This document shows positions 56,180 to 64,000 of a stretch of DNA of 64,000 bases, piece after piece. A model generated the notes under the pieces. It was given only the letters and a program-made list of their open reading frames with translations. It searched no databases and was not told the DNA's origin. The stretch covers positions 3,060,001-3,124,000 of the forward strand of contig NZ_CP162130.1 of the NCBI RefSeq assembly GCF_040833975.1, given 5' to 3'. Position 1 is the first letter of the stretch. Every line of letters begins with the position of its first letter. Source of the DNA: Leptospira sp. WS92.C1. GTDB lineage: Bacteria > Spirochaetota > Leptospiria > Leptospirales > Leptospiraceae. Position numbers and translations under genes: made by a program.

Positions 56180-57652
56180 TCACACCGTATTTACCAAAGC
56201 TCTCCATTCCTCCGTTTTAAACAGTTTATGAACCGTTGCTTTTTGGCCAACTCCCTTGAGGGAGGCTTCGTGTCTTTCGGAATCATAACCGCTTTGATTC
56301 AATGTTTCTTGAATTCCCGGGGTGGAAAGAATGGGCTCGGTCACCCAAATTTCCCCCGCAGAAGCAAGAGACTGTACTCTTGCGGCGATGTTCACGCTTT
56401 GACCGAAATAATCCAATCTTTCGTCGTTGATAACGGCGAGCGCCGGACCTTCGTTTAAACCCACTTTCAAACCGATCTCGTGTCCGTGTTCTTTAAATTC
56501 CTCGTTCATCTGATCGATCCGAGTCATCATCTCCAATGCGGCGAACATTCCATCTCCGGGACTGGAAAACGTGGCCATGATCGCGTCCCCCATCGTTTTT
56601 ACGATAGCACCGTTGAATTTTTTAACGGTTTCGGAAAGCAGTCTAAAATGTTCCTGAACCAATCGATACGCAAGTATATCCCCCGCCTTATCATACATCT
56701 CGGTGGAACCCCTGAGATCCGTAAAAAGAATCGTAAGACTTTTCACGTTTAGATTGAGCTTATCACTCAACTGTTGAACCCGGAACAATTCGCGAAACGT
56801 CTGATTGTTGAGAAGCATCTTAGCGGTTAAAAAAGTCTCCACGTGGGTCGGATGTTCTTTCACGATTTCTAATATTCTTTTTAAGTTTGGTTTGATGATC
56901 AGAAATCCGGCTTTTGCAATGGTTCGATTGGAAACCTTAAGTTCATATTTTCCCGGAGCAAGGTGCAATTCGGTCGGGGTAAAACCGGTAGGAAGCAGAC
57001 TCAGATCGATGACTCTTTCCTCATTTTTATATTTTGTATCGAAATACAGATACACCGCGGAATTATTTTCAACAGAACTAAGCTGATACGCGGGGACCCG
57101 AGTCGCATCCAAAGAAATTGTGTCCGAGCTTCCCGGTTCCAGAACTACAAGACCCTTCATATTCTCACCGATAAAATCAAGGAGCTCCTTTGATTTATGA
57201 AAATTCGCCGAAATATGATATCTAAGATACGTATCCGCGTCTACGAGCGGATCCAGGTTGATTTTTTTTAAGGAAGGATTTACCGAAAAACTCACTTCCA
57301 CCTGATCGTCCAAGGTGGTAGGAATTTCGAGATTGCAAATATAACAATGAAAACTTTTTTCTTCGATCCCATCCAAAGAAGTATGCGAAGAAGCAATTCC
57401 ACCACAAGCGGGGCAGATCATATTGTAAGCAAAGTCCAAAAGACCGATTTTTCCAGAGTGTAAAAACAAATCGATCGTCTCCCCCGTTTCAAACCCGTTT
57501 TCCTTTGCAAAACGAATCGGATTGATCCGGTGCAGTTTCCACTCGTCCTGTCTTTTCAAATTCTCCATAAATTTGGAAATGGAACCCTTTGATAAAACCG
57601 AAAACCCTTCCAATGCTTTTTTCTTTTGCGCGAGTAACGTTTCATTCCACAT
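56180..57652 (-). CDS. Class III adenylate/guanylate cyclase with DUF5939-type N-terminal domain
   Basis: A 490-residue cytoplasmic signalling enzyme. The N-terminal half (about 1-260) has a zinc ribbon (MICPACGGI...FHCYIC, about 80-112) and a beta-rich region, as in DUF5939. The cyclase domain is about 300-485: ILFTDLRGSTEMYDKAGD (first metal Asp), KTMGDAIMATFSSPG (second metal Asp), GLKVGLNEGPALAV and YFGQSVNIAARVQSLA. No membrane segment. This is the second class III cyclase in the window, so cyclic-nucleotide signalling is well represented. Confidence 0.92.
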   Translation of the reverse strand: MWNETLLAQKKKALEGFSVLSKGSISKFMENLKRQDEWKLHRINPIRFAKENGFETGETIDLFLHSGKIGLLDFAYNMICPACGGIASSHTSLDGIEEKSFHCYICNLEIPTTLDDQVEVSFSVNPSLKKINLDPLVDADTYLRYHISANFHKSKELLDFIGENMKGLVVLEPGSSDTISLDATRVPAYQLSSVENNSAVYLYFDTKYKNEERVIDLSLLPTGFTPTELHLAPGKYELKVSNRTIAKAGFLIIKPNLKRILEIVKEHPTHVETFLTAKMLLNNQTFRELFRVQQLSDKLNLNVKSLTILFTDLRGSTEMYDKAGDILAYRLVQEHFRLLSETVKKFNGAIVKTMGDAIMATFSSPGDGMFAALEMMTRIDQMNEEFKEHGHEIGLKVGLNEGPALAVINDERLDYFGQSVNIAARVQSLASAGEIWVTEPILSTPGIQETLNQSGYDSERHEASLKGVGQKATVHKLFKTEEWRALVNTV

Positions 57653-58021
57653 AATAATTCCTCCGAGGTAGACCGTACAGCCGAGATTCTATTTTTATTT
57701 TTCTTGAATTTTTGACAAGCATTTTGTAACATTTTTTGTTACATTTAAAATTTTCCAATCCTCCGTCTGAATCCGATCAGAAGCTTTCCTTTTGGAAGAA
57801 TCCAATTCTTCTCAAACATAGGATCGAATTCGCCAAACGGAAGAGATACGGCGGAGATTGTTTTAAAAAAATTCGGTCCACTCGTTGATTTTGTTTCGGA
57901 AACAAAGAATCGGACTTTTTCGAAAATCGAAATTTCAGTATGAAATCTTAAAAATTGCATATATGTTTTTTTGATTTGATTTTTGCCGTCCAACCTCATA
58001 CTTAACAAATTCTCTTTTCGC
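57653..58021. other. Divergent spacer between cyclase and ketoacyl synthase genes, 369 bp
   Basis: Very AT-rich in the middle. It contains the inverted repeat at 57725-57743 and a TTGACA at 57712-57717. The minus-strand ORF at 57745-58185 overlaps the ketoacyl synthase start and has chance-like composition; I do not call it. Confidence 0.4.
57725..57743. promoter_or_regulatory. Inverted repeat, candidate operator
   Basis: TGTAACA-TTTTT-TGTTACA: perfect 7-bp arms with a 5-bp spacer, 8 bp after a plus-strand TTGACA. The form suits a dimeric HTH regulator acting on one or both divergent genes (cyclase at 57652, ketoacyl synthase at 58022). Confidence 0.5.
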
Positions 58022-59308
58022 ATGGATAAATCAAAATCTAATAAGAATTCAAGAGTGGTGATCACTGGAATCGGAGTCATGCTCCCTAATACCTTTTCCG
58101 TGGAAGAATTTTGGAAAAATCTTTCCGAAGGAAATTCGCAGATCGATACGATCACGAGATTTTCGACGGAAAACATGCCGGTCAAAGTCGCCGCGGAGAT
58201 GAACGATTTTAACTGGAAACGTTTCTTGCCGGATCTTAGCGAGAAACACGCAAAAAACTATAATCGAGAAACCTTCGCTTTGATGGCCGCGATGGAAGAG
58301 GCCAGAAGAGACGCCAAACTGGAAAAAGATTCGGTCGATCCTTCCAAAGTGGGTTTTATTGATTCTTCCTCCCGCGCTTCTTTGGCCTGGTGGGAACACG
58401 CTTGGAAACTCTATCACGAACAACAAAATTCGAACGTTTTTGACCGTTATTCGGTTCTCACTTCCATGGCTTCCAACCCCACAAATCTTACAGCGATCTA
58501 CGCGAATATCCAAGGATTTGTGACCACGATCACCGCCGCTTGCGTGGGCGGTCATCACGCGATCAGTCTTTGTTACCAAGCGATTCGAAAAGGAAGAGCC
58601 GAGGTCATGTATGCGGGAGGTCACGAATTCCCTCTCATCAAACCTTTGATGATGATGTATTCGGATCCAGCAAGTTCCGTGATGTCCTCCGAAAAAAACA
58701 ATCCAAAAGCCGCCGTCAAACCCTATGATAAAAATCGGGACGGTTTTATTCTCGGAGAAGGAGCCGCCGTTCTTTGTATGGAAAGAATGGACCACGCGAT
58801 GGCGAGAGGCGCCAAAATTTACGCGGAAGTATTGGGCACGTTCAGCTACAACGAAGCCGATCACGCTATGAGAATGGACTTAACCGGAAAAAAAGCGGCA
58901 AGCGGTTTGAACCGTCTTTTGAAAATCAGCGGATTGCGTCTGGGTGATATCGATTATTTCTGCGGTCACGGAACCGCAACGATTAACAACGATATGGCGG
59001 AGAGCCGCGCTCTCAAGGTTTTATACAACGGACTCGCTAAAAATAAATGGGCTCCTCTGGGTTCCATCAAACCGATTTTCGGACATACCTTCGGAGCGGC
59101 GGGAATCATCAACGTCGCTGCGACCGCTTTGATGTTGGAAAAACAAACCGCTTGCCCCACCATCAATCTAAAGGAAGTGGATCCCGAATGCGATCACGAT
59201 CATATTACCGAAGGCGCCAGAAAGGTAAGACTGAGAAACGCAATTTCGATGGCGTTTGCGATTGGAAGTCAATCCTCCTTTGTAAGTCTTACCGCCCCGG
59301 ATTTGTAA
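58022..59308 (+). CDS. Beta-ketoacyl-ACP synthase (KAS II/FabF-like)
   Basis: A 428-residue condensing enzyme. The catalytic Cys is in TITAACVGGHHAI, the first His in CGHGTATINND and the second in IFGHTFGAAGIINV, giving the Cys-His-His triad of elongating KAS enzymes; GFILGEGAAVLCME is also typical. It extends acyl chains with malonyl-ACP, or a specialised substrate. No acyl carrier protein or other fab gene is adjacent; instead a SiaB-like kinase gene follows by 12 bp. The ATG at 58022 starts the fold correctly. Confidence 0.93.
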   Translation: MDKSKSNKNSRVVITGIGVMLPNTFSVEEFWKNLSEGNSQIDTITRFSTENMPVKVAAEMNDFNWKRFLPDLSEKHAKNYNRETFALMAAMEEARRDAKLEKDSVDPSKVGFIDSSSRASLAWWEHAWKLYHEQQNSNVFDRYSVLTSMASNPTNLTAIYANIQGFVTTITAACVGGHHAISLCYQAIRKGRAEVMYAGGHEFPLIKPLMMMYSDPASSVMSSEKNNPKAAVKPYDKNRDGFILGEGAAVLCMERMDHAMARGAKIYAEVLGTFSYNEADHAMRMDLTGKKAASGLNRLLKISGLRLGDIDYFCGHGTATINNDMAESRALKVLYNGLAKNKWAPLGSIKPIFGHTFGAAGIINVAATALMLEKQTACPTINLKEVDPECDHDHITEGARKVRLRNAISMAFAIGSQSSFVSLTAPDL

Positions 59309-59320
59309 AAAATTCATCTT

Positions 59321-59848
59321 ATGAAATCCACCGGTCTTCACAGACAATACGATCATTCTAAAAAATTGAAGTCGGTTCTTTATTATCAAGGAGCCGTTAC
59401 ACACGAAATTTTAGGAAGCCTTACGGAAATTCTCAAGGATCGGATCGCAAACGAAAAAAGAAAAAATAAGATTCTCAATGTATTCATTGAGATGGCTCAA
59501 AACGTAAGTCATTATTCCTCCGAAAAGGAGGGCGATTACGGAGTCGGTCTGATTCTGATCAAAGAAAAAAGTCATATTCTCAAACTTGCAACCGCAAACT
59601 TTTTGGATCAACAAACCGCAAAACCTCTGCAGGAAAAACTGGAGCACCTCCTTTCTCTAAGCGGAGAGGAAATCAAAGAACTCTATCAGGAAAAAATCAA
59701 AGGGGAAAGACCGGAAGACAGCAAAGGAGCCGGGCTCGGATTTTTGGAAATATTAAAGAAATCTGATTTTCCGTTTCGATCCTCGTTTGAAAAAACCGCG
59801 GAAGGAAACGTTTTCTTTACTCTTACCGTTTTCTTTCGCTTGGGGTAA
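59321..59848 (+). CDS. SiaB-family protein kinase
   Basis: A 175-residue protein with the SiaB (DUF6272) pattern: LYYQGAVTHEILGSLTEILK, a HATPase-like N-box in NVFIEMAQNVSHYSSEKEG (about 47-65), then GVGLILIKE and KGAGLGFLEILKKS. In Pseudomonas, SiaB is the kinase and SiaA the phosphatase of a STAS-like partner SiaC. Here it follows a KAS gene and its 3' end overlaps a PPM phosphatase gene tail to tail. No SiaC is adjacent. Confidence 0.82.
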   Translation: MKSTGLHRQYDHSKKLKSVLYYQGAVTHEILGSLTEILKDRIANEKRKNKILNVFIEMAQNVSHYSSEKEGDYGVGLILIKEKSHILKLATANFLDQQTAKPLQEKLEHLLSLSGEEIKELYQEKIKGERPEDSKGAGLGFLEILKKSDFPFRSSFEKTAEGNVFFTLTVFFRLG

Positions 59849-60641
59849 ACTTCCAAGGTTCCGAAAAAGAAAGAGCGGTCTCTTTCATTTCAATCACGAT
59901 AACGGAAGTATTGTCCTTTGTCATTCTCAGATTGGCCTCTTCAGAAAGATGAGAACACGCTTCCTTTACGTTAGACGCGTTTCTGAGAATCTCTTCCAGG
60001 TCGTCTATCTTGATCACGTCAGTCAATCCGTCGGTACAAATGAGAATTCGATCCCCTTCGCTGAGAGAATTCGTAATATCAAAAAGATCCATCTGTAGAT
60101 CGGTCGTCCCTCCGCCGATACAACTTGTGATATAACTTCTGGAATGATGATGATCCCTTGCCGGATCGGAAAAGGAATGATCTACGGTGATTTTGTGAAC
60201 ACCATGCGAGGAAAAATGATAAGCTCTGCTATCACCCATATTAAAAACCAGAACCTTTCTTCTGCCGAAAAGGACGCCTACCAGAGTCGTTCCCATACCC
60301 AACCTTCCGGTTTCCTGCGCATGTTCGTTGATCTCGTTATTGATCTTGCGGAATAAATTCTGCCATCCCGCTCTGGGCAATTCTTCCAGGGGTTGGATTT
60401 TTTTTACCATCCAGGCCAATTTTTCTAAGGTCATCCTGCTCGCGATTTCACCGGAAATATGGCCACCCATTCCGTCAGCCAAAGCAAGAATTAAAGGGGA
60501 ATCCTCCGAACTCTGAAACCCGGAGGAAGAAATGGATCCGGAAACGGACCCGGCCACAATCTCACCACATGCATACATCGAATCCTCGTTGTGAGAACGA
60601 AAATTCCCTTTTTCTGTGATTCCAAAGTAACTTATAACCAT
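59823..60641 (-). CDS. PPM-type (PP2C) serine/threonine protein phosphatase
   Basis: A 272-residue PrpC/Stp1-like phosphatase. Metal-binding motifs: SHNEDSMYA (about 17-25), ALADGMGGHISGE, MGDSRAYHF, ICTDGLTDVI and TKDNTSVIVIEM. It has no membrane segment or sensor domain. It removes phosphate from Ser/Thr of proteins; the convergent SiaB-like kinase gene (26 bp 3' overlap) is a natural candidate for a common pathway. Confidence 0.93.
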   Translation of the reverse strand: MVISYFGITEKGNFRSHNEDSMYACGEIVAGSVSGSISSSGFQSSEDSPLILALADGMGGHISGEIASRMTLEKLAWMVKKIQPLEELPRAGWQNLFRKINNEINEHAQETGRLGMGTTLVGVLFGRRKVLVFNMGDSRAYHFSSHGVHKITVDHSFSDPARDHHHSRSYITSCIGGGTTDLQMDLFDITNSLSEGDRILICTDGLTDVIKIDDLEEILRNASNVKEACSHLSEEANLRMTKDNTSVIVIEMKETALSFSEPWKFTPSERKR

Positions 60642-60823
60642 TGAATGAAGAATGGAAAAAGATTATCTTTCCCTTAATTTATTAAATTCCTGTGTCAGCA
60701 AGACTCATTCAAGAATAAAATTTGAGAAAGAAACTTTTTTCAATCCACAATCCGAATTGCGAATATAAAGGAATACGGATAGAAAAGATTCCTCGCAATC
60801 TTCGTTACACCTCGATAAGGAGA

Positions 60824-61582
60824 TTATTTAGCGGAATACCCGCCGTCCACCGGAATCGCGACGCCGGTGATAAAAGAAGCATCGTCACTGCAAAGCCATA
60901 CCGCCGCTTTTGCGATCTCCTCGGGCGAAGCAATTCTATGAAGCGGATGCAACTTTACGAGTTGTTTTTCGGCCTCGATGGGATCCTTTGCGAGGTGAAA
61001 CAGCTCCTCCAAAATTTCCGTCTTCACAGCACCCGGACAAATTGCGTTGATGCGAATATTCTTTTTTGCATATTCCAAAGCCCCGCTTTTAGTCAGACCG
61101 ATGATTCCGTGTTTTGCCGCGGAGTATGGATTGATTCCCACCACTCCATTGATTCCTGAAATCGAAGAAACGTTCACGATCGCCCCACCGCCGGTCTTAA
61201 TTATCTCCGGAATCTGATACTTCATGGAAAGCCAAGCGCCTTTCAGATTTACATTTACTACGTTGTCCCAGATATCTTCCGGATATTCGTGAAGAGGATG
61301 ATTTTCACCCATGATTCCGGCGTTGTTGATTCCAAAATCCAGTCTTCCGAATTTTTCCAATGCAGTTTCCACGACTTTTTTTACTTGGTCGCCGGAAGTA
61401 ACGTCACAGGTTACAAAGATTACATCCCCTCCTATAGAGCGAATTTCGGCTTCTACCTTTTTTCCTTCGTCATTTCTACGCCCGCAAAATACAACTCGAA
61501 CACCGTTGGCAACAAATTCCCGAACAATCGCTTTCCCGATTCCCGTGCTTCCGCCTGTGACCATAGCGACTTTGTCTTTCAT
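60824..61582 (-). CDS. Short-chain dehydrogenase/reductase
   Basis: A 252-residue classical SDR with GGSTGIGKAI cofactor motif (about 10-19), NNAG (about 86-89), catalytic Ser in VSSISGING, Tyr/Lys in YSAAKHG and the C-terminal GVAIPVDGGYSAK. Substrate unknown; the close relatives are general alcohol or 3-ketoacyl reductases. It is 45 bp downstream of the thioesterase-fusion gene and may act on a product of it. Confidence 0.93.
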   Translation of the reverse strand: MKDKVAMVTGGSTGIGKAIVREFVANGVRVVFCGRRNDEGKKVEAEIRSIGGDVIFVTCDVTSGDQVKKVVETALEKFGRLDFGINNAGIMGENHPLHEYPEDIWDNVVNVNLKGAWLSMKYQIPEIIKTGGGAIVNVSSISGINGVVGINPYSAAKHGIIGLTKSGALEYAKKNIRINAICPGAVKTEILEELFHLAKDPIEAEKQLVKLHPLHRIASPEEIAKAAVWLCSDDASFITGVAIPVDGGYSAK

Positions 61583-61627
61583 TCAATTCTCCAGGAATCA
61601 TACATAATCATCTTATAATTTACTGAA

Positions 61628-62491
61628 CTATAGCTTTCTTGTTTTTCCGGAACGAATTCGAACGAGATATTTTTTAAGATGTCCGTTGATTACATCCAGA
61701 TCGGCAAGCTCTTCTGCAATCGACGCGATTTTTAGATCTTCTATTAAAACCAAAAGATATCTCAGTTCTTCAAGATGAACCTTTGCCTTGAGAATATTCT
61801 TTATCTTTTGGGAAAGGATTCTACTCCCCCACGCTCCTGCGATAGAAACCGGCAAAAGTGTCGCGATGGAACGAAGATGTTCCAAAAGCTGGGAGTGTTC
61901 CTTGATCCGGGAATTTTCTATCTTATTGCCAAATCTATATACTTTTAAGATTAGATTGTGAGAAAGTCTCCAGACTTCGAGCTTATCCAAGGTTCTTACT
62001 TGAGAGACTGTTTGTACGACCGGTTCCGCCATTCCCACCAAAGGTGAAGGATAGGAAGGGATTTTTTTTTCAGTGAATATTTTTCTGAATCCTTCCGGAA
62101 CGGCTGATACCTTGCGAACATTATAATCGAAGAATAAAACACGAATCCTGACCAAGGAAACTTTTTCCTTTCTTCTGTCTTTTGAAAGCCGGAAATACAG
62201 ATCAAAAGATTTTTCCCCTAAATTATCTAAAACCACGTCGATCTGAACCTGATCGTTATAGAGTAATTCTCCCTGATACAAAATTCCTGCGTTTGCAAAT
62301 ATGATACTTTTTCCGTAGATATCCGTGACCGAAAATCCAAGATACTGGAAGAATTGAAGATGCGCCTCCATAACCAAATCCAAAATCGAAGCAAAGGACA
62401 CATGAATGTCCAAGGTTAGATCGGTTTTGCGAATCGACAACTCAGTTGAAAAGTGATAGGTTTCGGGAAATTCGATCTGTATATCGGCCAT
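61628..62491 (-). CDS. Fusion of a hotdog acyl-CoA thioesterase with an S23/IVS four-helix-bundle domain
   Basis: A 287-residue two-domain protein. About 10-138 is a 4HBT-type hotdog: IRKTDLTLDIHVSFASILDL (Asp24 in the usual catalytic position), AHLQFFQYLGF, GELLYNDQVQIDVVLDNLG, and SLVRIRVLFFDY. About 168-282 fits the four-helix-bundle family first found in 23S rRNA intervening sequences: LDKLEVWRLSHNLILKVYRF, QLLEHLRSIATLLPVSIAGA, WGSRILSQKI and KAKVHLEELRYLL. A short linker joins them. The first domain should hydrolyse acyl-CoA; the second may bind RNA or a protein partner. Start at ATG 62491 fits the hotdog. Precedes an SDR gene. Confidence 0.82.
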   Translation of the reverse strand: MADIQIEFPETYHFSTELSIRKTDLTLDIHVSFASILDLVMEAHLQFFQYLGFSVTDIYGKSIIFANAGILYQGELLYNDQVQIDVVLDNLGEKSFDLYFRLSKDRRKEKVSLVRIRVLFFDYNVRKVSAVPEGFRKIFTEKKIPSYPSPLVGMAEPVVQTVSQVRTLDKLEVWRLSHNLILKVYRFGNKIENSRIKEHSQLLEHLRSIATLLPVSIAGAWGSRILSQKIKNILKAKVHLEELRYLLVLIEDLKIASIAEELADLDVINGHLKKYLVRIRSGKTRKL

Positions 62492-63105
62492 ATAGTTTAT
62501 CGTACAAAATCAATGCGAAGAAAGATCATCGTGACATAATCGATGAAAGATCGGATCCAATCGACGACTCAGAAACTTCTTAAAAAATCAAATGTGATCC
62601 TTCTTAATTCTTCAGGTTCCGGAGGATACCATCTCTTTTTTTGCAAAGAGAAAAGCGACGATTCGAATGTCAGAAAACAAAGTATCATCAAAACGGACAT
62701 TCCTCTCCTATTTTAGTTTCGGTTTTTAGAATCGCCCTCTTGAATCCGATTCGTTTTTTGAAGTTTGGAAAACCGAGAATTCAATTTTCAACATTCGTTC
62801 GGATCAAAGTTTGCGGCTCATTTTTTTATTGAGCCGCAAACATCCTTTTTGTATTCAACTTTAAAAAGTTCTTGCTAGCCGACCTTCTTAAAAGAAGATC
62901 TTTCCACCTTGGGATACGCTCAATCTGCGCGGACCCTTTTTCAAAAAATGAAAAGGGGAAAAAATTTTAAGGATCCGAAAAAAACGATAGTTTCCGTTGT
63001 GAATCGTTTCTTTTTCTCGTATGCGCAAAAAGAAATTTAGAGTGTTCGCATAGAAAATAAGACGAATCGATTATCGTTAAACTTGCCGAGGAAAACATAA
63101 AATCA
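62492..63105. other. Gene-poor spacer, 614 bp
   Basis: Contains the terminator-like hairpin at 62810-62840 and a short palindromic CTTCTT-AA-AAGAAG region near 62885. The ORFs present have no recognisable features. The promoter for the CoA-transferase gene should be in the last 100 bp, but I see no clear boxes. Confidence 0.4.
62810..62840. terminator. Isolated terminator-like hairpin
   Basis: TTTGCGGCTCA (62810-62820) pairs perfectly with TGAGCCGCAAA (62830-62840) around a T-rich 9-base loop; CATCCTTTTTG follows on the plus strand. There is no plus-strand gene ending upstream, so it may close an unannotated transcript or mark an RNA gene end. Confidence 0.5.
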
Positions 63106-64000
63106 TTGGAAGCAAATACGAAGATCTTTACAAATCCCGATGAAATGGTCAAACGGATCGTTCAACCCGGAATGAATCTACATCTTTCCGCGACCATGTC
63201 CAGACCCAACGCTCTTATTTACTCCTTGGCGCGCTGTTTTCAAAATACGAATCCGGAATTTATAATCAGCATGGCCGGAATTCATTCCAGCGCTCACGCC
63301 CTTACAATTTCGAAAATCGTAAAACGAATGATCACCGGTTTTGCCGGGGACAACTACCCTAAACCCTCTCCCAATTCATTATATTCTAATTTACTTGAAG
63401 GGAAACCGTTCGAACTCGAACTTTGGTCCTTATTGAGTATCGTTCAGAGACTCATGGCCGGAGCGATGAGACTTCCTGGGTTTATCACAAATTCTCTGAT
63501 CGGCAGCGATTTGATCCTGGATAAGTTAGGCAAAACCGTCTTTTTATTTCCCGATCCTCAAAATCGTTCCGCAAATCAGAACGGAGCACACGCTCCCGAC
63601 TATAGGGGTAAAAGAGGAGTCGACCTTGCCTACATTCTTCCGTTAAATCCCGACTTCACATTCATTCACGCGGTGATCGGTGACGAAGCGGGGAATCTGG
63701 TTCTTTGTCCCCCGAGCGGAGAAGGATACTGGGGAGCGCTCGCCGCCAAACAAGGAGTAATCGCAACCGTGGAAAAGATTGTTCCCGCAGGATCGATCCC
63801 GGCCGAATTGGTAACCATTCCCGGCAATCGAGTCGCCGCACTTTCCGTTGCGGAATTCGGAGCTCATCCTCAATCTCTCAGGGTTCACAATCTTCCGGGA
63901 GTCGCGGTATTCGAAGGTTTATCCACATATCTGGACGATTACGAATTTCAAATCGAAGCCAACGAAGCGGCTAACGTGCCTTCCAAGGCGGAGAAATGGT
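63106..64000 (+). CDS. CoA-transferase, subunit A type (partial, runs off the window)
   Basis: An open frame of 298 codons without a stop, reaching the right edge. It reads MEANTKIFTNPDEMVKRIVQ from a TTG at 63106, with GAGGAA about 12 bp upstream; a later ATG at 63145 is a second option. Class I CoA-transferase features: SATMSRPNALIYSLARCF near the start, LPLNPDFTFIHAVIGDEAGN and KQGVIATVEKIVPAG. These resemble the alpha/A subunits of glutaconate- or 3-oxoacid-type CoA-transferases, which swap CoA between acyl-CoAs and carboxylic acids with a B subunit. The B subunit, if present, lies beyond the window. Confidence 0.85.
   Translation, partial: MEANTKIFTNPDEMVKRIVQPGMNLHLSATMSRPNALIYSLARCFQNTNPEFIISMAGIHSSAHALTISKIVKRMITGFAGDNYPKPSPNSLYSNLLEGKPFELELWSLLSIVQRLMAGAMRLPGFITNSLIGSDLILDKLGKTVFLFPDPQNRSANQNGAHAPDYRGKRGVDLAYILPLNPDFTFIHAVIGDEAGNLVLCPPSGEGYWGALAAKQGVIATVEKIVPAGSIPAELVTIPGNRVAALSVAEFGAHPQSLRVHNLPGVAVFEGLSTYLDDYEFQIEANEAANVPSKAEKW

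Noticed and set aside
57745..58185. 146-codon minus-strand ORF overlapping the ketoacyl synthase start
   Set aside because: It is antisense to the N-terminal part of a clear KAS gene and its product looks like a frame shadow.
62641..62832. 63-codon plus-strand ORF ending in the isolated hairpin
   Set aside because: No recognisable features and its last codons are the hairpin itself; the hairpin is more likely a terminator or structured element.

Overview
The window is chromosomal DNA from a spirochaete of the genus Leptospira. The genus call rests on a DUF1564 gene (a family I know only from Leptospira), many short lipoproteins with loose spirochaetal lipoboxes, a periplasm/outer-membrane lifestyle (Wzm/Wzt export pair, beta-barrel candidates, TolC and HlyD-type proteins), 7TM-DISM and DUF5939 class III cyclases, and housekeeping operons in which almost every gene start overlaps the previous stop. 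The DNA is moderately AT-rich by eye (not counted). I cannot name the species. There are no rRNA or tRNA genes, CRISPR arrays, prophage genes or intact insertion sequences that I can see.

Layout. 1-10160: a minus-strand set (partial membrane protein, nitrilase-fold protein without its nucleophile, large spirochaetal unknown), a plus-strand STAS/lipoprotein pair, then a minus-strand purL - LRR lipoprotein - ileS operon. 10160-25250: an accessory-looking stretch with a YcxB-like protein, flavin reductase, ECF-type sigma factor, DUF1304 protein, DUF3089 hydrolase, YqeK, an alpha/beta hydrolase - SDR operon divergent from a WYL regulator, a 7TM guanylate/adenylate cyclase, a GH13 glucosidase, a MarR regulator with a neighbouring SDR gene (both carrying the same palindromic operator), and a divergent LpxC homologue. 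25250-34800: a repeat-bearing spacer, then rplU-prp-rpmA-obgE-proB-proA-nadD, a small membrane protein, and murF-purE-purK. 34800-49500: minus-strand operons 74-aa protein - radC - wzm - wzt - ugd; lipoprotein - S41 protease - tsaD - pssA; lexA; and lipoprotein - TolC-like - membrane fusion protein, interrupted by a plus-strand pair of probable outer-membrane proteins. 49500-64000: DUF1564, a membrane-anchored TPR protein with an Mrr-like tail, an ABC permease - ATPase - ROK kinase - HIT - flippase-like operon, a Cys-rich lipoprotein, a DUF5939 cyclase, a ketoacyl synthase - SiaB-like kinase pair facing a PPM phosphatase, an SDR, a thioesterase/four-helix-bundle fusion, and a partial CoA-transferase.

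Things not explained by ordinary annotation: (i) a hotdog thioesterase fused to the four-helix-bundle (S23/IVS protein) fold known from Leptospira 23S rRNA intervening sequences; (ii) the TPR protein ending in what looks like a catalytically dead Mrr-type nuclease domain; (iii) a dispersed GGGAGTTCCYAC repeat confined to three intergenic spacers; (iv) a pair of related non-autonomous repeat elements at 11.6 and 20.7 kb; (v) two sets of matching operators that predict small regulons; (vi) a Prp protease gene beside an L27 that has no N-terminal extension to cleave.
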